DNA of 64,000 nucleotides. Origin: an uncultured Microbacteriaceae bacterium (GTDB lineage: Bacteria > Actinomycetota > Actinomycetes > Actinomycetales > Microbacteriaceae). The notes under the pieces were generated by a model. That model was given only the letters and a program-made list of their open reading frames with translations. It made no database searches and had not been told where the DNA came from. Location: positions 1-64,000 of the forward strand of contig CAKZKU010000031.1 in assembly GCA_937124545.1 (NCBI GenBank). Direction: 5' to 3'. Positions 9,353-18,193 of the stretch are shown here, piece by piece (position 1 is the stretch's first letter; each line of letters opens with the position of its first letter). Made by a program: the position numbers and the translations under genes.

Positions 9353-10044
9353 GCGTTCACCACCGTGCCCACCACGGACTCGAACATGGTGAGTCCCTCG
9401 GTTCCCGATTTCATGGCGATGGAGGTGTCTGGTCCAAATCCTGGTTCCACGGCGTGCTCAGGGTGGGGCATCAGTCCCACGACATTGCCAGCCTCATTGC
9501 GAAGCCCGGCGATATCGTGCAGAGAACCGTTGGGGTTGACCCCGCTGTAGCGGAAGGTCACGAGGTTTTCACCCTCGATGCGCTTAAGCGTTTCGTCATC
9601 AGCGATGAAACCACCTTCACCGTTTTTCAACGGGATGGTGATTTCCTCTCCTTCGCGGTAGCCACTGGTCCACGGAGTGGAAATGTTATCCACCCGCAGT
9701 TTCTGATCGCGACAGATGAAATCTCCGTGGTCGTTGCGAATTAAACCCCCGGGCAACAGCCCGCTCTCCACCAACATTTGGAAACCATTGCAGATGCCCA
9801 GGACAGGCATGCCCCGCTGGGCCGCATCAATTACCTCGGACATGATCGGCGAGTGCGCGGCAATAGCCCCGCACCTTAGATAATCCCCATAGCTGAAACC
9901 CCCGGGAAGAACTAGGGCGTCAACGCCCTGCAGGTCGTGGTCCCCATGCCACAGAGCTACCGGGGTGCCCCCGGCCAGCTTGATTGCACGAAGCGCATCT
10001 CGGTCATCGAGCGAACCGGGAAAAGTGACAACCCCGACTTTCAT
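9349..10044 (-). CDS. purQ: phosphoribosylformylglycinamidine synthase, glutaminase subunit
   Basis: This 231-aa class I glutamine amidotransferase supplies ammonia to PurL. The nucleophile lies in VLGICNGFQ (Cys85), and the His-Glu part of the triad is in MPHPEHAVEP near the C-terminus. It overlaps purS by 4 bp upstream and DUF3817 by 4 bp downstream. Confidence 0.97.
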   Translation of the reverse strand: MKVGVVTFPGSLDDRDALRAIKLAGGTPVALWHGDHDLQGVDALVLPGGFSYGDYLRCGAIAAHSPIMSEVIDAAQRGMPVLGICNGFQMLVESGLLPGGLIRNDHGDFICRDQKLRVDNISTPWTSGYREGEEITIPLKNGEGGFIADDETLKRIEGENLVTFRYSGVNPNGSLHDIAGLRNEAGNVVGLMPHPEHAVEPGFGPDTSIAMKSGTEGLTMFESVVGTVVNA

Positions 10045-10298
10045 GCCGGGGAGTCCTCCGTCCGGATAGAGACGACATCTTCAATGACGCCGTTGGAGAG
10101 CAAATCTTCGGCGAGCGTGCGGGCTGTAGCGAGGTGAGCCTCGGTGACCTCTCCCTCGACGTGCAGTTCAAAACGTTTACCGATGCGAACCTCGTGAAAG
10201 TCCTGCACTTCTTGACGGTGCAGTGCACCTAAGACGGCTTTACCCGCGGGATCCAGAAGCTCCTTCTTCGGCATCACCTCAATAACAATGGTGGCCAT
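10041..10298 (-). CDS. purS: phosphoribosylformylglycinamidine synthase subunit
   Basis: This 85-aa PurS bridges PurQ and PurL in the three-part FGAM synthase. The KKELLDPAGKAVLGAL segment and the strand pattern are typical. It is the first gene of the operon. A GGAG Shine-Dalgarno sequence stands 8 nt before the ATG, and a TAGAAT -10 lies 40 bp upstream. Confidence 0.95.
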   Translation of the reverse strand: MATIVIEVMPKKELLDPAGKAVLGALHRQEVQDFHEVRIGKRFELHVEGEVTEAHLATARTLAEDLLSNGVIEDVVSIRTEDSPA

Positions 10299-10338
10299 GG
10301 GTCACACTCCAGAGGCGTAGAAGGCGCGGTGAACCCTT

Positions 10339-10344
10339 ATTCTA
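10339..10344 (-). promoter_or_regulatory. -10 box for the purSQL operon, overlapping an upstream stop codon
   Basis: On the minus strand TAGAAT starts with the TAG stop codon of the SGNH hydrolase gene (10342-10344). The same three bases therefore end one gene and open the -10 of the next operon. No clear -35 was found. Confidence 0.5.
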
Positions 10345-11121
10345 TCGCGGAGCCAGGTGCTCCAGTGCGCCACGCTCGAGAGCATCCTGGAACGCGAAGC
10401 GGGCCCAGTCGCGATAGCCCGTCACGCTGGGGTGAAAGCCATCCGGGGCAAAAAATCCCTCGCTATATGCCGGAGGCGGAGGCGACATAATCGCAAACGG
10501 CCTGGCTTCCACCAGCGGCCGGAGAGTCCGCTCGATGGCTTGGGAGTGTCCGTAAAGAACGGCCTTCAGGGGTTGGGGCAGTGTCGGGAACTGATTGAAC
10601 GCCGGTAGTGAAGAAAACAGAAGTTGGGCATTCGGGTGGGCCTCGTGAAGAAATTCGGTCAGTCGCTCGAACCGAGAAATGGTGGAACGCAACGGCTTGA
10701 GGTCTTTCGCGTCGTTGGCCCCGAGGGACACCATCACGATGTCGGCGGGTGTGCCGGGGGCAGCCGCGAGAAACTGCGCCAAGATTTCCTTGGACGTCGC
10801 ACCAGATTCGCCAACGGACCGCCAGGAGACACCCCGCTGCGACCACTCGTGTAGGGCTTCGGAGAACTGTGGCACCAATCCCAAGCGAGCATCAGTAACG
10901 CCCACACCAGCCACGGTGGAGTCGCCAACGCCTAATACGTGGAGCGAATTAGGCCCTTCGATAGCCCCATCCCAGGGTTCTGGGGCGGGGGGCATTTTCG
11001 GGTGGAGGCTTCGGACATAGCGACCCTGAGCTATCAGCAGGGGGCTGAGAGCCACGGCGGTTGGCCAGGCCAATCGGTGCGCCACCGTGGGGGGTTCGAG
11101 TCGAAGGGGTTCCTGGTTCAT
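10342..11121 (-). CDS. SGNH/GDSL-family hydrolase
   Basis: This 259-aa serine esterase or lipase-like enzyme has GVGDSTVAG (nucleophile Ser), SLGANDAK (Asn block) and DGFHPS (Asp-His). An early hydrophobic stretch, AWPTAVALSPLLIAQG, may anchor it in the membrane. The substrate is unknown. The ORF track start at 11193 would overlap purC; I chose ATG 11121, with AGGA 7 nt upstream and 16 bp after purC. It ends the purD-purC-SGNH run. Confidence 0.82.
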   Translation of the reverse strand: MNQEPLRLEPPTVAHRLAWPTAVALSPLLIAQGRYVRSLHPKMPPAPEPWDGAIEGPNSLHVLGVGDSTVAGVGVTDARLGLVPQFSEALHEWSQRGVSWRSVGESGATSKEILAQFLAAAPGTPADIVMVSLGANDAKDLKPLRSTISRFERLTEFLHEAHPNAQLLFSSLPAFNQFPTLPQPLKAVLYGHSQAIERTLRPLVEARPFAIMSPPPPAYSEGFFAPDGFHPSVTGYRDWARFAFQDALERGALEHLAPR

Positions 11122-11137
11122 GACGGGATCCTGGGGG

Positions 11138-12004
11138 TTAGTTCCCGGTGAATCGAGCGAGCAGTTCGTCATAGCGAGCCTTGGTTTTCTCAACGAGCTC
11201 GGCCGGCAGGCGGGGTGGACTACCGGTGAAGTCCCAGTTCTCGCTGAGCCAATTACGCACGATCTGTTTATCGAAGCTATCCAAGCGATTTATTCCACCT
11301 TGAGAATATATTTCACCATCCCAGTATCGAGAGCTATCAGATGTGAGGACTTCATCACCCAGAGTGATGGCGCCCGTGACTGTGTTTCTTCCCCATTCAA
11401 ACTTGGTGTCGGCGAGAATCACCCCACGCTCCTCACACATGCTTGCTGCCCGCATGTAGAGGTCCAGGCTGAGCTGTCTCAACGCGGCAGCGTCCTCGGG
11501 TCCCAGGAGGTCTTCGGTCTGCTCATACGTGATGTTCTCGTCGTGATCGCCCACCGCAGCTTTTGTCGCGGGGGTGTAAATCGGCTCCGGGAGCCGATCG
11601 CCCTCTTTTAGCCCCTCGGGGAGAGCAATGCCGCACACGCTGCCATCGCGCTGGTATTCCTTCCAACCGCTGCCGCACAGGTAGCCGCGCACTACGCATT
11701 CCACGGGGAACATATCGAGGGGCTCGACCACCATCGCATTGCCTGAATAGTCTTCGGGCGCAGGTTCGTCACGGAGATGGTTGGGAATGTCAGGGAATTG
11801 ACGGAACCACCACAGGGTGAGTTGCGTGAGCAGCTCGCCTTTGCCGGGGATCTCCGGCTCGAGGATGTGATCGAAAGCACTGACGCGATCTGTGGCCACC
11901 ATGAGCAACTTTTCAGCGTTACCGATGTTAGATGCCGAAACGGGAATATATAGTTCTCGAACCTTCCCCGAGTAGACGGGTTTCCAGTCGGAGAGGAAAG
12001 TCAT
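11138..12004 (-). CDS. purC: SAICAR synthetase
   Basis: This 288-aa enzyme condenses CAIR with aspartate using ATP. The start YSGKVRELY, the ATDRVSAFD signature and ECVVRGYLCGSGWKEY are clear. It overlaps purD by 4 bp (ATGA), so the two are coupled. The length fits the actinobacterial and fungal-like long form. Confidence 0.97.
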   Translation of the reverse strand: MTFLSDWKPVYSGKVRELYIPVSASNIGNAEKLLMVATDRVSAFDHILEPEIPGKGELLTQLTLWWFRQFPDIPNHLRDEPAPEDYSGNAMVVEPLDMFPVECVVRGYLCGSGWKEYQRDGSVCGIALPEGLKEGDRLPEPIYTPATKAAVGDHDENITYEQTEDLLGPEDAAALRQLSLDLYMRAASMCEERGVILADTKFEWGRNTVTGAITLGDEVLTSDSSRYWDGEIYSQGGINRLDSFDKQIVRNWLSENWDFTGSPPRLPAELVEKTKARYDELLARFTGN

Positions 12005-13245
12005 CCGATTCCTTGGGCAATGTCGCTGCGGAAGTGGGATCCTTCCAACCCAATCTTTCCGATGGCGGCGTACCCCAGGGCGCGTGCCTTCGAAAAGTCG
12101 GATCCCATCGCCACCACGCTGACCACGCGACCGCCTGTGGCGAGTAGTTCCTCTCCATCCCAGGCGGTTGCTGCGTGCGCGATGCTGACGGAATCTCCCG
12201 AGGCTTCGTCGAGACCAGTAAGCACTCGGCCTGATTGCGGGTCTTCCGGGTACCCTTCGCTGGCGAGAACAATGGTGAGGGCAACATCGTCGGAAAAGAC
12301 GGGGGCTTCGACGCTCTGCAACACTTCCGTTGCTGCCGCATAGAGCAGAGGGGCAAGCGGCGAGGACAGTCGAGCGAGCACCACCTGCGTCTCGGGGTCA
12401 CCGAATCTAACGTTGAATTCAATGACTTTGATTCCCGTGTCTGTGATCACCAGCCCGCAATAGAGCAACCCGACAAAAGGTGTCCCGCGTTGTGCCATCT
12501 CGCGAATGGTGGGTTCCGCAATCTGCTGTTGAACGGTGTCGATAAAACCTTCGTCCAACCAGGGCAACGGGGAATACGCTCCCATTCCTCCGGTGTTGGG
12601 GCCTTCATCGTTGTCGAACGCACGTTTGTAATCCTGTGCTGGGGTGAGTGGCATTACCGTCGTTCCATCGCTCAAGAAAAATAGGGACACTTCGGGTCCG
12701 GCGAGGAACTCTTCAACCAGAACGTCCCCGTGTTGAAGGTAAAACTCAGCATGCTCGATGGCGTGGTCCTTGTTGTCGGTTACCAGGACGCCTTTGCCCG
12801 ATGCCAATCCATCGGCCTTGACCACATACGGCGCACCGGTTCGCTCGAGTGCCTCCAGGAGCCCGGTGCGATCAGACACATTCCACGCCTGGCCGGTGGG
12901 CACGCCTGCTGCTGCCATAACTTCTTTGGCAAACGCTTTGGAGCCCTCGAGAGCTGCTGCGTCCGCGCTCGGCCCAAAAACGGCTACCCCCGCTTTGCGG
13001 AGCCGGTCGGCAACACCCGCGACCAAAGGTGCTTCGGGGCCAATAATGACAAGGTCGATGTCGGCGCTGACAGCAAACTCGGTGACCACTTTAGGGTTAG
13101 TCGCGTTGAGAGCCACGACCTCGGCGTCGGCAGCAATGCCCGCATTGCCGGGTGCTGCCCACAGTTGGTGCTTCTCGGGGTCTCTCCGGAGAGCCTGAAT
13201 GATGGTGTGTTCACGCGCTCCTGAGCCAACCACCAAAATCTTCAC
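12001..13245 (-). CDS. purD: phosphoribosylamine-glycine ligase
   Basis: This 414-aa ATP-grasp enzyme makes GAR from phosphoribosylamine and glycine. MKILVVGSGAREH, VKADGLASGKGV and the EFNVRFGDPETQ metal site are present. The GTG start at 13245 is fixed by minus-strand TAGGGT (13252-13257) plus 6 nt. It heads the purD-purC-SGNH operon and is divergent from the sterol-carrier-like gene. Confidence 0.97.
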   Translation of the reverse strand: MKILVVGSGAREHTIIQALRRDPEKHQLWAAPGNAGIAADAEVVALNATNPKVVTEFAVSADIDLVIIGPEAPLVAGVADRLRKAGVAVFGPSADAAALEGSKAFAKEVMAAAGVPTGQAWNVSDRTGLLEALERTGAPYVVKADGLASGKGVLVTDNKDHAIEHAEFYLQHGDVLVEEFLAGPEVSLFFLSDGTTVMPLTPAQDYKRAFDNDEGPNTGGMGAYSPLPWLDEGFIDTVQQQIAEPTIREMAQRGTPFVGLLYCGLVITDTGIKVIEFNVRFGDPETQVVLARLSSPLAPLLYAAATEVLQSVEAPVFSDDVALTIVLASEGYPEDPQSGRVLTGLDEASGDSVSIAHAATAWDGEELLATGGRVVSVVAMGSDFSKARALGYAAIGKIGLEGSHFRSDIAQGIG

Positions 13246-13285
13246 GCGATTACCCTACTCGGGCGGGCTTGCTAGCGTGTGGCAA
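13246..13285. promoter_or_regulatory. compact divergent promoter region, purD / sterol-carrier-like gene
   Basis: Minus-strand TAGGGT (13252-13257) stands 6 nt before the purD GTG, and plus-strand TAGCGT (13273-13278) stands 7 nt before the ATG at 13286. The whole gap is 40 bp. Confidence 0.6.
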
Positions 13286-13648
13286 ATGGCTCTCAAGCGA
13301 ATAGCGCAATCCGACGGGCAGGCTGCACTCCTGGCCTGGGCCGGTGGCACAGCGTCCGCTGAGGATGAGGCGCGGGCAACCCGCTACTGCTTGCAACTTC
13401 TGCGCGATGCGGCACCCGGCAAGAGCGTGGAAGTCAGGGTTCCCCCGTACGGGGCGGCCCAGGTGATTGAGGGTCCCCATCACACCCGGGGCACACCACC
13501 AGCGGTGATTGAAATGGAGCCAGAGACGTGGCTTCGGCTTGCCACCGGAGCCCAGGGTTTTGCGGAGGCTAAGGGCCAAGGTGCCGTGTCCGCCTCGGGG
13601 GAACGCGCGGACCTCACAGCCTGGCTTCCGCTTACGCGGTTACCCTAA
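13286..13648 (+). CDS. sterol-carrier-family protein of the purine cluster
   Basis: The 120-aa protein begins MALKRIAQSDGQAALLAW and contains the VRVPPYGAAQVIEGP block seen in small actinobacterial sterol-carrier-like proteins, which often sit beside purF (Rv0807 in M. tuberculosis is one I recall). A lipid ligand is not demonstrated for these. The ORF track start at 13199 is too early; ATG 13286 follows TAGCGT plus 7 nt. Its function in purine metabolism is unknown. Confidence 0.7.
   Translation: MALKRIAQSDGQAALLAWAGGTASAEDEARATRYCLQLLRDAAPGKSVEVRVPPYGAAQVIEGPHHTRGTPPAVIEMEPETWLRLATGAQGFAEAKGQGAVSASGERADLTAWLPLTRLP
13641..13646 (+). promoter_or_regulatory. leaderless -10 (TACCCT) before the small membrane protein gene
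   Basis: TACCCT ends 6 nt before ATG 13653. It overlaps the last codons and stop of the preceding sterol-carrier-like gene, so the small gene can be transcribed on its own. Confidence 0.5.
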
Positions 13649-13652
13649 AGCC

Positions 13653-13937
13653 ATGGCAGAGGAATCTTCCGCAAACCGGCAGAGCGTTCGCGTGAGGCGT
13701 TCGCCCAAGCTGTCGGCTTTCGTGGGCGTGTCTGCTGCCGTCGGGTTTTTTGGGACCTTGATCGCGACCGCATTGTTCCCCGCTGACCCTTCTGTTGGTT
13801 TTGGGGCGCTGTTTGCTTACTTTTCTCTCTACGGGATTACCGCTTCGGTTGCGCTGGGCATCTTGGTATGGCTGGGTCTTGAGGCCCTTTCGCGTAAGAG
13901 GGCGAAGGCGATCGAGATGGAGCGCGAGCAAAGCTAG
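13653..13937 (+). CDS. small two-helix membrane protein, unknown function
   Basis: The 94-aa protein has a charged N-terminus, two membrane helices (about residues 25-45 and 50-75) and a basic/acidic C-terminal tail. I do not recognise a named family. The start is ATG 13653, not 13509, because TACCCT stands 6 nt before it and it follows the previous stop by 4 nt. Its TAG stop shares CTAG with the convergent purF gene. Confidence 0.7.
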   Translation: MAEESSANRQSVRVRRSPKLSAFVGVSAAVGFFGTLIATALFPADPSVGFGALFAYFSLYGITASVALGILVWLGLEALSRKRAKAIEMEREQS

Positions 13938-15391
13938 CTAGCTTGGTTGTGCTCGACCCATTCGAGGTATTCATCGCTCACGGTGCCAGTGACGTACTCA
14001 CCGGTGAAGCACGACAGATCCAACCTGGTTACCCCTGAGCCTTCGGTGATTGCTGCTTCGAGATCTTCGACTTCCTGGTAGATCAGGTGGTCTGCACCAA
14101 TCTCGACGGCGATTTCTGGAATCGTTCTTCCCGCAGCCACTAACTCGCCCTTGTTGGGCATGTTGATTCCGTAGACATGGGGGAAGCGCACAGGTGGCGC
14201 TGCGGAAGTGAAGGTCACGGACGCCGCACCTGCATCCCGCGCCATTTCGACAATCTCGCGAGACGTTGTCCCGCGCACGATGGAGTCGTCGACAATGAGC
14301 ACGTTCTTTCCGGCGAACTCGCTCGGCAGCGCATTCAGTTTTTGACGAACGCTCTTCGTCCGTTGGGCTTGGCCGGGCATGATGAACGTGCGGCCGACGT
14401 ATTTGTTCTTGTAAAAGCCTTCGCGATACTCGATGCCTAATTTTCTGGCCACCTGCATGGCGGCGGGTCGGGCAGAATCCGGAATCGGCATCACCACGTC
14501 AATGTTGTCGGTCGGTGCGTAGCGCGCAATCGTGTCGGCAAGCTTCTCGCCCAACCGAAGCCGAGCCTCATACACCGAGATGCCGTTCATCGTGGAGTCC
14601 GGTCTCGCCAGGTACACGTATTCAAAAGAGCACGGTGCCAGTGTGGGCGATGCCGCACACTGGCGGGAAGTCATGGTGCCATCTCGGGCAATAAAGATTG
14701 CTTCGCCGGGTTCCACATCCCGAACAAGGTCGTATCCCCCGGCTTCGAGCACCAGGGATTCGCTCGCAACAACCCACTCATCACCCACCAAACCTGCTTT
14801 GCGGTGGCCCAGCACCAGGGGACGAATGCCGAACGGATCGCGGAAAGCAAGAAGCCCCTGACCGGCGATGACGGCGATCGCCGCATACGAGCCTTCTACC
14901 CTTTCGTGAACTCGGGATATCGCGGTGAAAACGACCTCGGGGCTGAAGGAATCGGTGGCACCGGCGTGCTGGAGTTCGCTCGCCAGCACGTTGACGAGCA
15001 GCTCGGTGTCCGAGGTGGTGTTGAGGTGGCGCCGATCCGTCTGCTGAATCTCCTCGGTGAGCTCGCGGGTGTTGGTGAGGTTCCCGTTATGGACAAGGAC
15101 AATTCCCCAGGGGGAGTTCACATAGAACGGTTGCGCCTCTTGCTCGGTTTTGGCCTTCCCGCGGGTCGCGTAGCGAACGTGCCCGAGGCCTACGGTTCCC
15201 GGTAGCCCTCGCATATCTCTGGTCCGGTAGCCCTCGCGGACCTGACCCTTGGTTTTGTAGACGTGCAGGGTTTGATCATCGGAGGTCGCGATACCCGTGG
15301 AATCCTGGCCACGGTGCTGGAGAAGAGCGAGAGCGTCGTAGACCTGTTGATTAACCGGAGTGGAGGAAACGATGCCGACAATGCCACACAT
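13934..15391 (-). CDS. purF: amidophosphoribosyltransferase
   Basis: This 485-aa enzyme starts purine synthesis by making phosphoribosylamine from PRPP and glutamine. The N-terminal nucleophile Cys follows the initiator Met (MCGIVGIV) with no propeptide, and the PRPP loop VLIVDDSIVRGTTS is at about 350. The C-terminal LDLSCFTGEYVTG is typical. An 80-bp upstream gap holds TAGGAT as a possible -10 and GAGGAG about 12 nt before the ATG. Confidence 0.97.
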   Translation of the reverse strand: MCGIVGIVSSTPVNQQVYDALALLQHRGQDSTGIATSDDQTLHVYKTKGQVREGYRTRDMRGLPGTVGLGHVRYATRGKAKTEQEAQPFYVNSPWGIVLVHNGNLTNTRELTEEIQQTDRRHLNTTSDTELLVNVLASELQHAGATDSFSPEVVFTAISRVHERVEGSYAAIAVIAGQGLLAFRDPFGIRPLVLGHRKAGLVGDEWVVASESLVLEAGGYDLVRDVEPGEAIFIARDGTMTSRQCAASPTLAPCSFEYVYLARPDSTMNGISVYEARLRLGEKLADTIARYAPTDNIDVVMPIPDSARPAAMQVARKLGIEYREGFYKNKYVGRTFIMPGQAQRTKSVRQKLNALPSEFAGKNVLIVDDSIVRGTTSREIVEMARDAGAASVTFTSAAPPVRFPHVYGINMPNKGELVAAGRTIPEIAVEIGADHLIYQEVEDLEAAITEGSGVTRLDLSCFTGEYVTGTVSDEYLEWVEHNQAS

Positions 15392-15471
15392 TTCGGGGGA
15401 TTTGCTCCTCGCTTGAGACTGCCTCTAGAGCAATCCTAGCGCTCTAGGAGGCCTTCCCAGCTCGCTGGAAA

Positions 15472-17022
15472 TTAGTCCCGGCGAGCCTTTCTCCGACGCC
15501 AGAAACCCAACCACCCTCCGCCCAACGCAACCGCGGCGAGACTCACGCCGAGCCAGGCCCCCGCATTCACAGGCTCAGGAATCTGGGGTTCCGCCACCCT
15601 CAGATAACTGGGGTCTGGCCAGGTGTATTCCGGTTCGGGATCGACAGCAGGGGGCACCTCGGCTGCCACGGGCTCAGGGTCTGCTGTCTCCTCGGCAACG
15701 CGGGCTGGCGGGACCTCGGGCGCTACGTCAGCGACTACCTCCGGCACTACCGGAGCGGGAGCCTGGCTCGAATTCCTGGGCGATACTGGTTCGCGAACGG
15801 GTGCCGTCGCTTCTGGTTCTGCGACAGGTTCCTCCTCCACTTCCTCGGGGGCGGGCGGAGAAGGCGGAGCGGGGGCGGCGCTAATTGTCACAGACCCTGT
15901 CACGGTGTCAGGTTGGGAGACCGTCGTAACCCCGCCGAGTATTTCCCGCCGCGTCCGGGTGATAGTCGGCGTGTAGATGCCGGGTGTGACGCTCGCCTCC
16001 GCACTGAGTGAGAAACCTGCTTGCGTGCCCGAATCGGTGCCGCGAGAAATGGTCACACCTTCTGGCAGCCCCGAGAGCTCGAGAGCAACACTTGTTCCCT
16101 CAGGGAGTCCGCCCAGGGGCAGACCGGTGTCGACGGTTGCGACGGTGGGCTCGCCGTCAGCGACGAGATTCCAGGTTGGCGCTTGCAGACAGGAGGTTTG
16201 CGCGGGCCATGCTTCCCCTAAGGACCCGGCCTTGCTCTGGGCAAAGGCGACAGCGTTGTCGGCGGAGCACGGGTCGCGGTCGACAACTCCGACGGTCACC
16301 GACAACGTGAACTCGTCAGAGGCGGTGGAGTGCACATAGAGCGTGGGGGTGAGATCCCCGTTGCTCAGTGGATCCGTGAAGGACTCGGCCCCTCCCCAGG
16401 TGACAACACCCTGTCCGCTGGAAGCATGGAGCACCAAGGTGGGGTGGGTGTGCGAGGTATCGGTGACCACCAGCGTTGAGGTTCCCGCGCCACGAAAGTC
16501 GCTTGCGAAACCACCGGCAAGACTGGTGGAGAAATACAGTCGACGACTCTCGAGCACATTTCCGTCGATGGGCTCTAGCGCCATGGTGAAACGCATGGTG
16601 TTGCCTTCGACGCGAACGGTTTGTCGCACGAAGATTGTTTCGCGTGGACTCCTTGCTACTGAACCGGCGCCAACCCACGATGAAGCGCCACCTGGGGAGA
16701 AGTTCTCTGATTCGGTACTGCCCTGGTAGGCGCGGCGCCCGATGGAACCAGCATCGTCCCACTCCAAGCCAAGGGGGCCCAATGTCGATAGCGGTGCGAC
16801 ACCCCAGCCCCTAATCCCCGAATCAAAAGCGACTGGCGCTGCCCCAGAGAGTGTTCCCAGGCTCGAGGAGAGCGCCGAGAATTCCAGGGACGATGTGGCG
16901 AGAGCGGGGGCGGCGGCGACGCTCGAGGTGGGAGTGGCGGAGGCAACTCCGGCGCCCAGGATCAGAATGCCGAGCCACGACACCCAACGGGAGAAAACGG
17001 GAGCGGAGGGCGAAGATGTCAT
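15472..17022 (-). CDS. secreted, C-terminally anchored surface protein
   Basis: The 516-aa protein has a signal peptide (hydrophobic about residues 13-35, Ala-rich cleavage region), a beta-rich body of about 350 residues, a Pro/Glu/Val-rich stalk (about 395-480) and a final membrane helix with the basic tail RRRKARRD. No LPXTG motif is seen. The body has DxxPCS and Ig-like repeats but no family I can name. It is probably displayed on the cell surface. TAGCCT stands 6 nt before the ATG. Confidence 0.7.
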   Translation of the reverse strand: MTSSPSAPVFSRWVSWLGILILGAGVASATPTSSVAAAPALATSSLEFSALSSSLGTLSGAAPVAFDSGIRGWGVAPLSTLGPLGLEWDDAGSIGRRAYQGSTESENFSPGGASSWVGAGSVARSPRETIFVRQTVRVEGNTMRFTMALEPIDGNVLESRRLYFSTSLAGGFASDFRGAGTSTLVVTDTSHTHPTLVLHASSGQGVVTWGGAESFTDPLSNGDLTPTLYVHSTASDEFTLSVTVGVVDRDPCSADNAVAFAQSKAGSLGEAWPAQTSCLQAPTWNLVADGEPTVATVDTGLPLGGLPEGTSVALELSGLPEGVTISRGTDSGTQAGFSLSAEASVTPGIYTPTITRTRREILGGVTTVSQPDTVTGSVTISAAPAPPSPPAPEEVEEEPVAEPEATAPVREPVSPRNSSQAPAPVVPEVVADVAPEVPPARVAEETADPEPVAAEVPPAVDPEPEYTWPDPSYLRVAEPQIPEPVNAGAWLGVSLAAVALGGGWLGFWRRRKARRD

Positions 17023-17089
17023 GCCCGAAGGCTAGGAAGCTCTTTTGCTCCGGCGCAGGAGTTATTCACACCCCGCCTAGACTGGTCGG
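17023..17089. promoter_or_regulatory. divergent promoter region, surface protein / purM
   Basis: Minus-strand TAGCCT (17029-17034) stands 6 nt before ATG 17022, and plus-strand TAGACT (17078-17083) stands 6 nt before the purM GTG at 17090. Confidence 0.6.
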
Positions 17090-18193
17090 GTGAGCTCCTC
17101 ATCGCCGTACGCCGACAGCGGTGTGGACACGCACGCCGGTGATCGTGCCGTAGAGCTGATGAAAAAAGCGGTCGCAGAGAGCCATTCAGCCCGGGTAATC
17201 GGTGACCTCGGTGGTTTTGCCGGCATTTATGACGCGTCGTTTCTCACCCACTTTCGCCATCCGCTGTTGACCACCTCTACCGACGGCGTTGGCACAAAGG
17301 TGGCCATTGCCAGCGCCATGGATGTTCACGACACAATTGGCTTTGATCTGGTCGGAATGGTGGTGGATGACATCGTTGTTGTCGGCGCTGTCCCGCTGTT
17401 TATGACGGACTATCTCGCCTGCGGGAAAGTGGTTCCGGCTCGCGTAGCCGCCATCGTCGAGGGCATCGCCCGAGCATGTACCCAGAGCGGTGTTTCGCTG
17501 GTCGGTGGCGAGACCGCGGAGCACCCCGGGTTACTCGGGGCAGACGAATACGATGTGGCCGGTGCGGCCACCGGTGTTGTCGAAAAAGATGACCTCCTCA
17601 CCCCTGCGCGGGTTCAACAGGGCGACGTGGTGCTGGCAATGGCCTCTAGTGGCCTGCATAGCAATGGTTTTTCCCTGGTTCGAAAAATCGTCGCCGACAA
17701 TTCCTGGTCTTATGAGCAGAAGCTCCCCGACTTTTCTCGCGAACTGGGACTAGAGCTTCTGGAGCCCACCCGGCTTTACACCGCTGCACTCGTGGAGACA
17801 TTGGGCGCCCACCCTGGCGCCATCCACATGCTGAGTCACGTCACGGGTGGCGGGATCGCGCAAAACCTTTCTCGTGTGTTACCGGAACACCTTGGTGTCA
17901 CGCTCGATCGCTCCGGGTGGTCACCCCCTGCGGTGATGAGGGTGTTGGCAGCGGCCGGTGGTTACTCGCTCGAGTCTCTGGAGAACACCTGGAACATGGG
18001 TCTGGGAATGATCGCCGTTGTCTCAGCTGATGAGGCCGACACGGTCGCTACGACCCTGCGCGAGCAAGGACATGACGTGTGGCAGGTGGGCGTGATTTCG
18101 CCCGCGGAAGACATCAGCCGATTTTCGCCCACGACGGAAGCTAAAGGTGTGCGCGGTGGCGCGGTTGCCCTCGTCGGCGAATACGCGGACTAG
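17090..18193 (+). CDS. purM: phosphoribosylformylglycinamidine cyclo-ligase (AIR synthetase)
   Basis: This 367-aa enzyme closes FGAM to AIR with ATP. The start YADSGVDTHAGDRAVELMK, the TDGVGTKV loop and VGGETAEHPG are diagnostic. The GTG start follows TAGACT plus 6 nt. The TAG stop shares CTAG with the DUF3073 gene on the other strand. Confidence 0.97.
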   Translation: MSSSSPYADSGVDTHAGDRAVELMKKAVAESHSARVIGDLGGFAGIYDASFLTHFRHPLLTTSTDGVGTKVAIASAMDVHDTIGFDLVGMVVDDIVVVGAVPLFMTDYLACGKVVPARVAAIVEGIARACTQSGVSLVGGETAEHPGLLGADEYDVAGAATGVVEKDDLLTPARVQQGDVVLAMASSGLHSNGFSLVRKIVADNSWSYEQKLPDFSRELGLELLEPTRLYTAALVETLGAHPGAIHMLSHVTGGGIAQNLSRVLPEHLGVTLDRSGWSPPAVMRVLAAAGGYSLESLENTWNMGLGMIAVVSADEADTVATTLREQGHDVWQVGVISPAEDISRFSPTTEAKGVRGGAVALVGEYAD

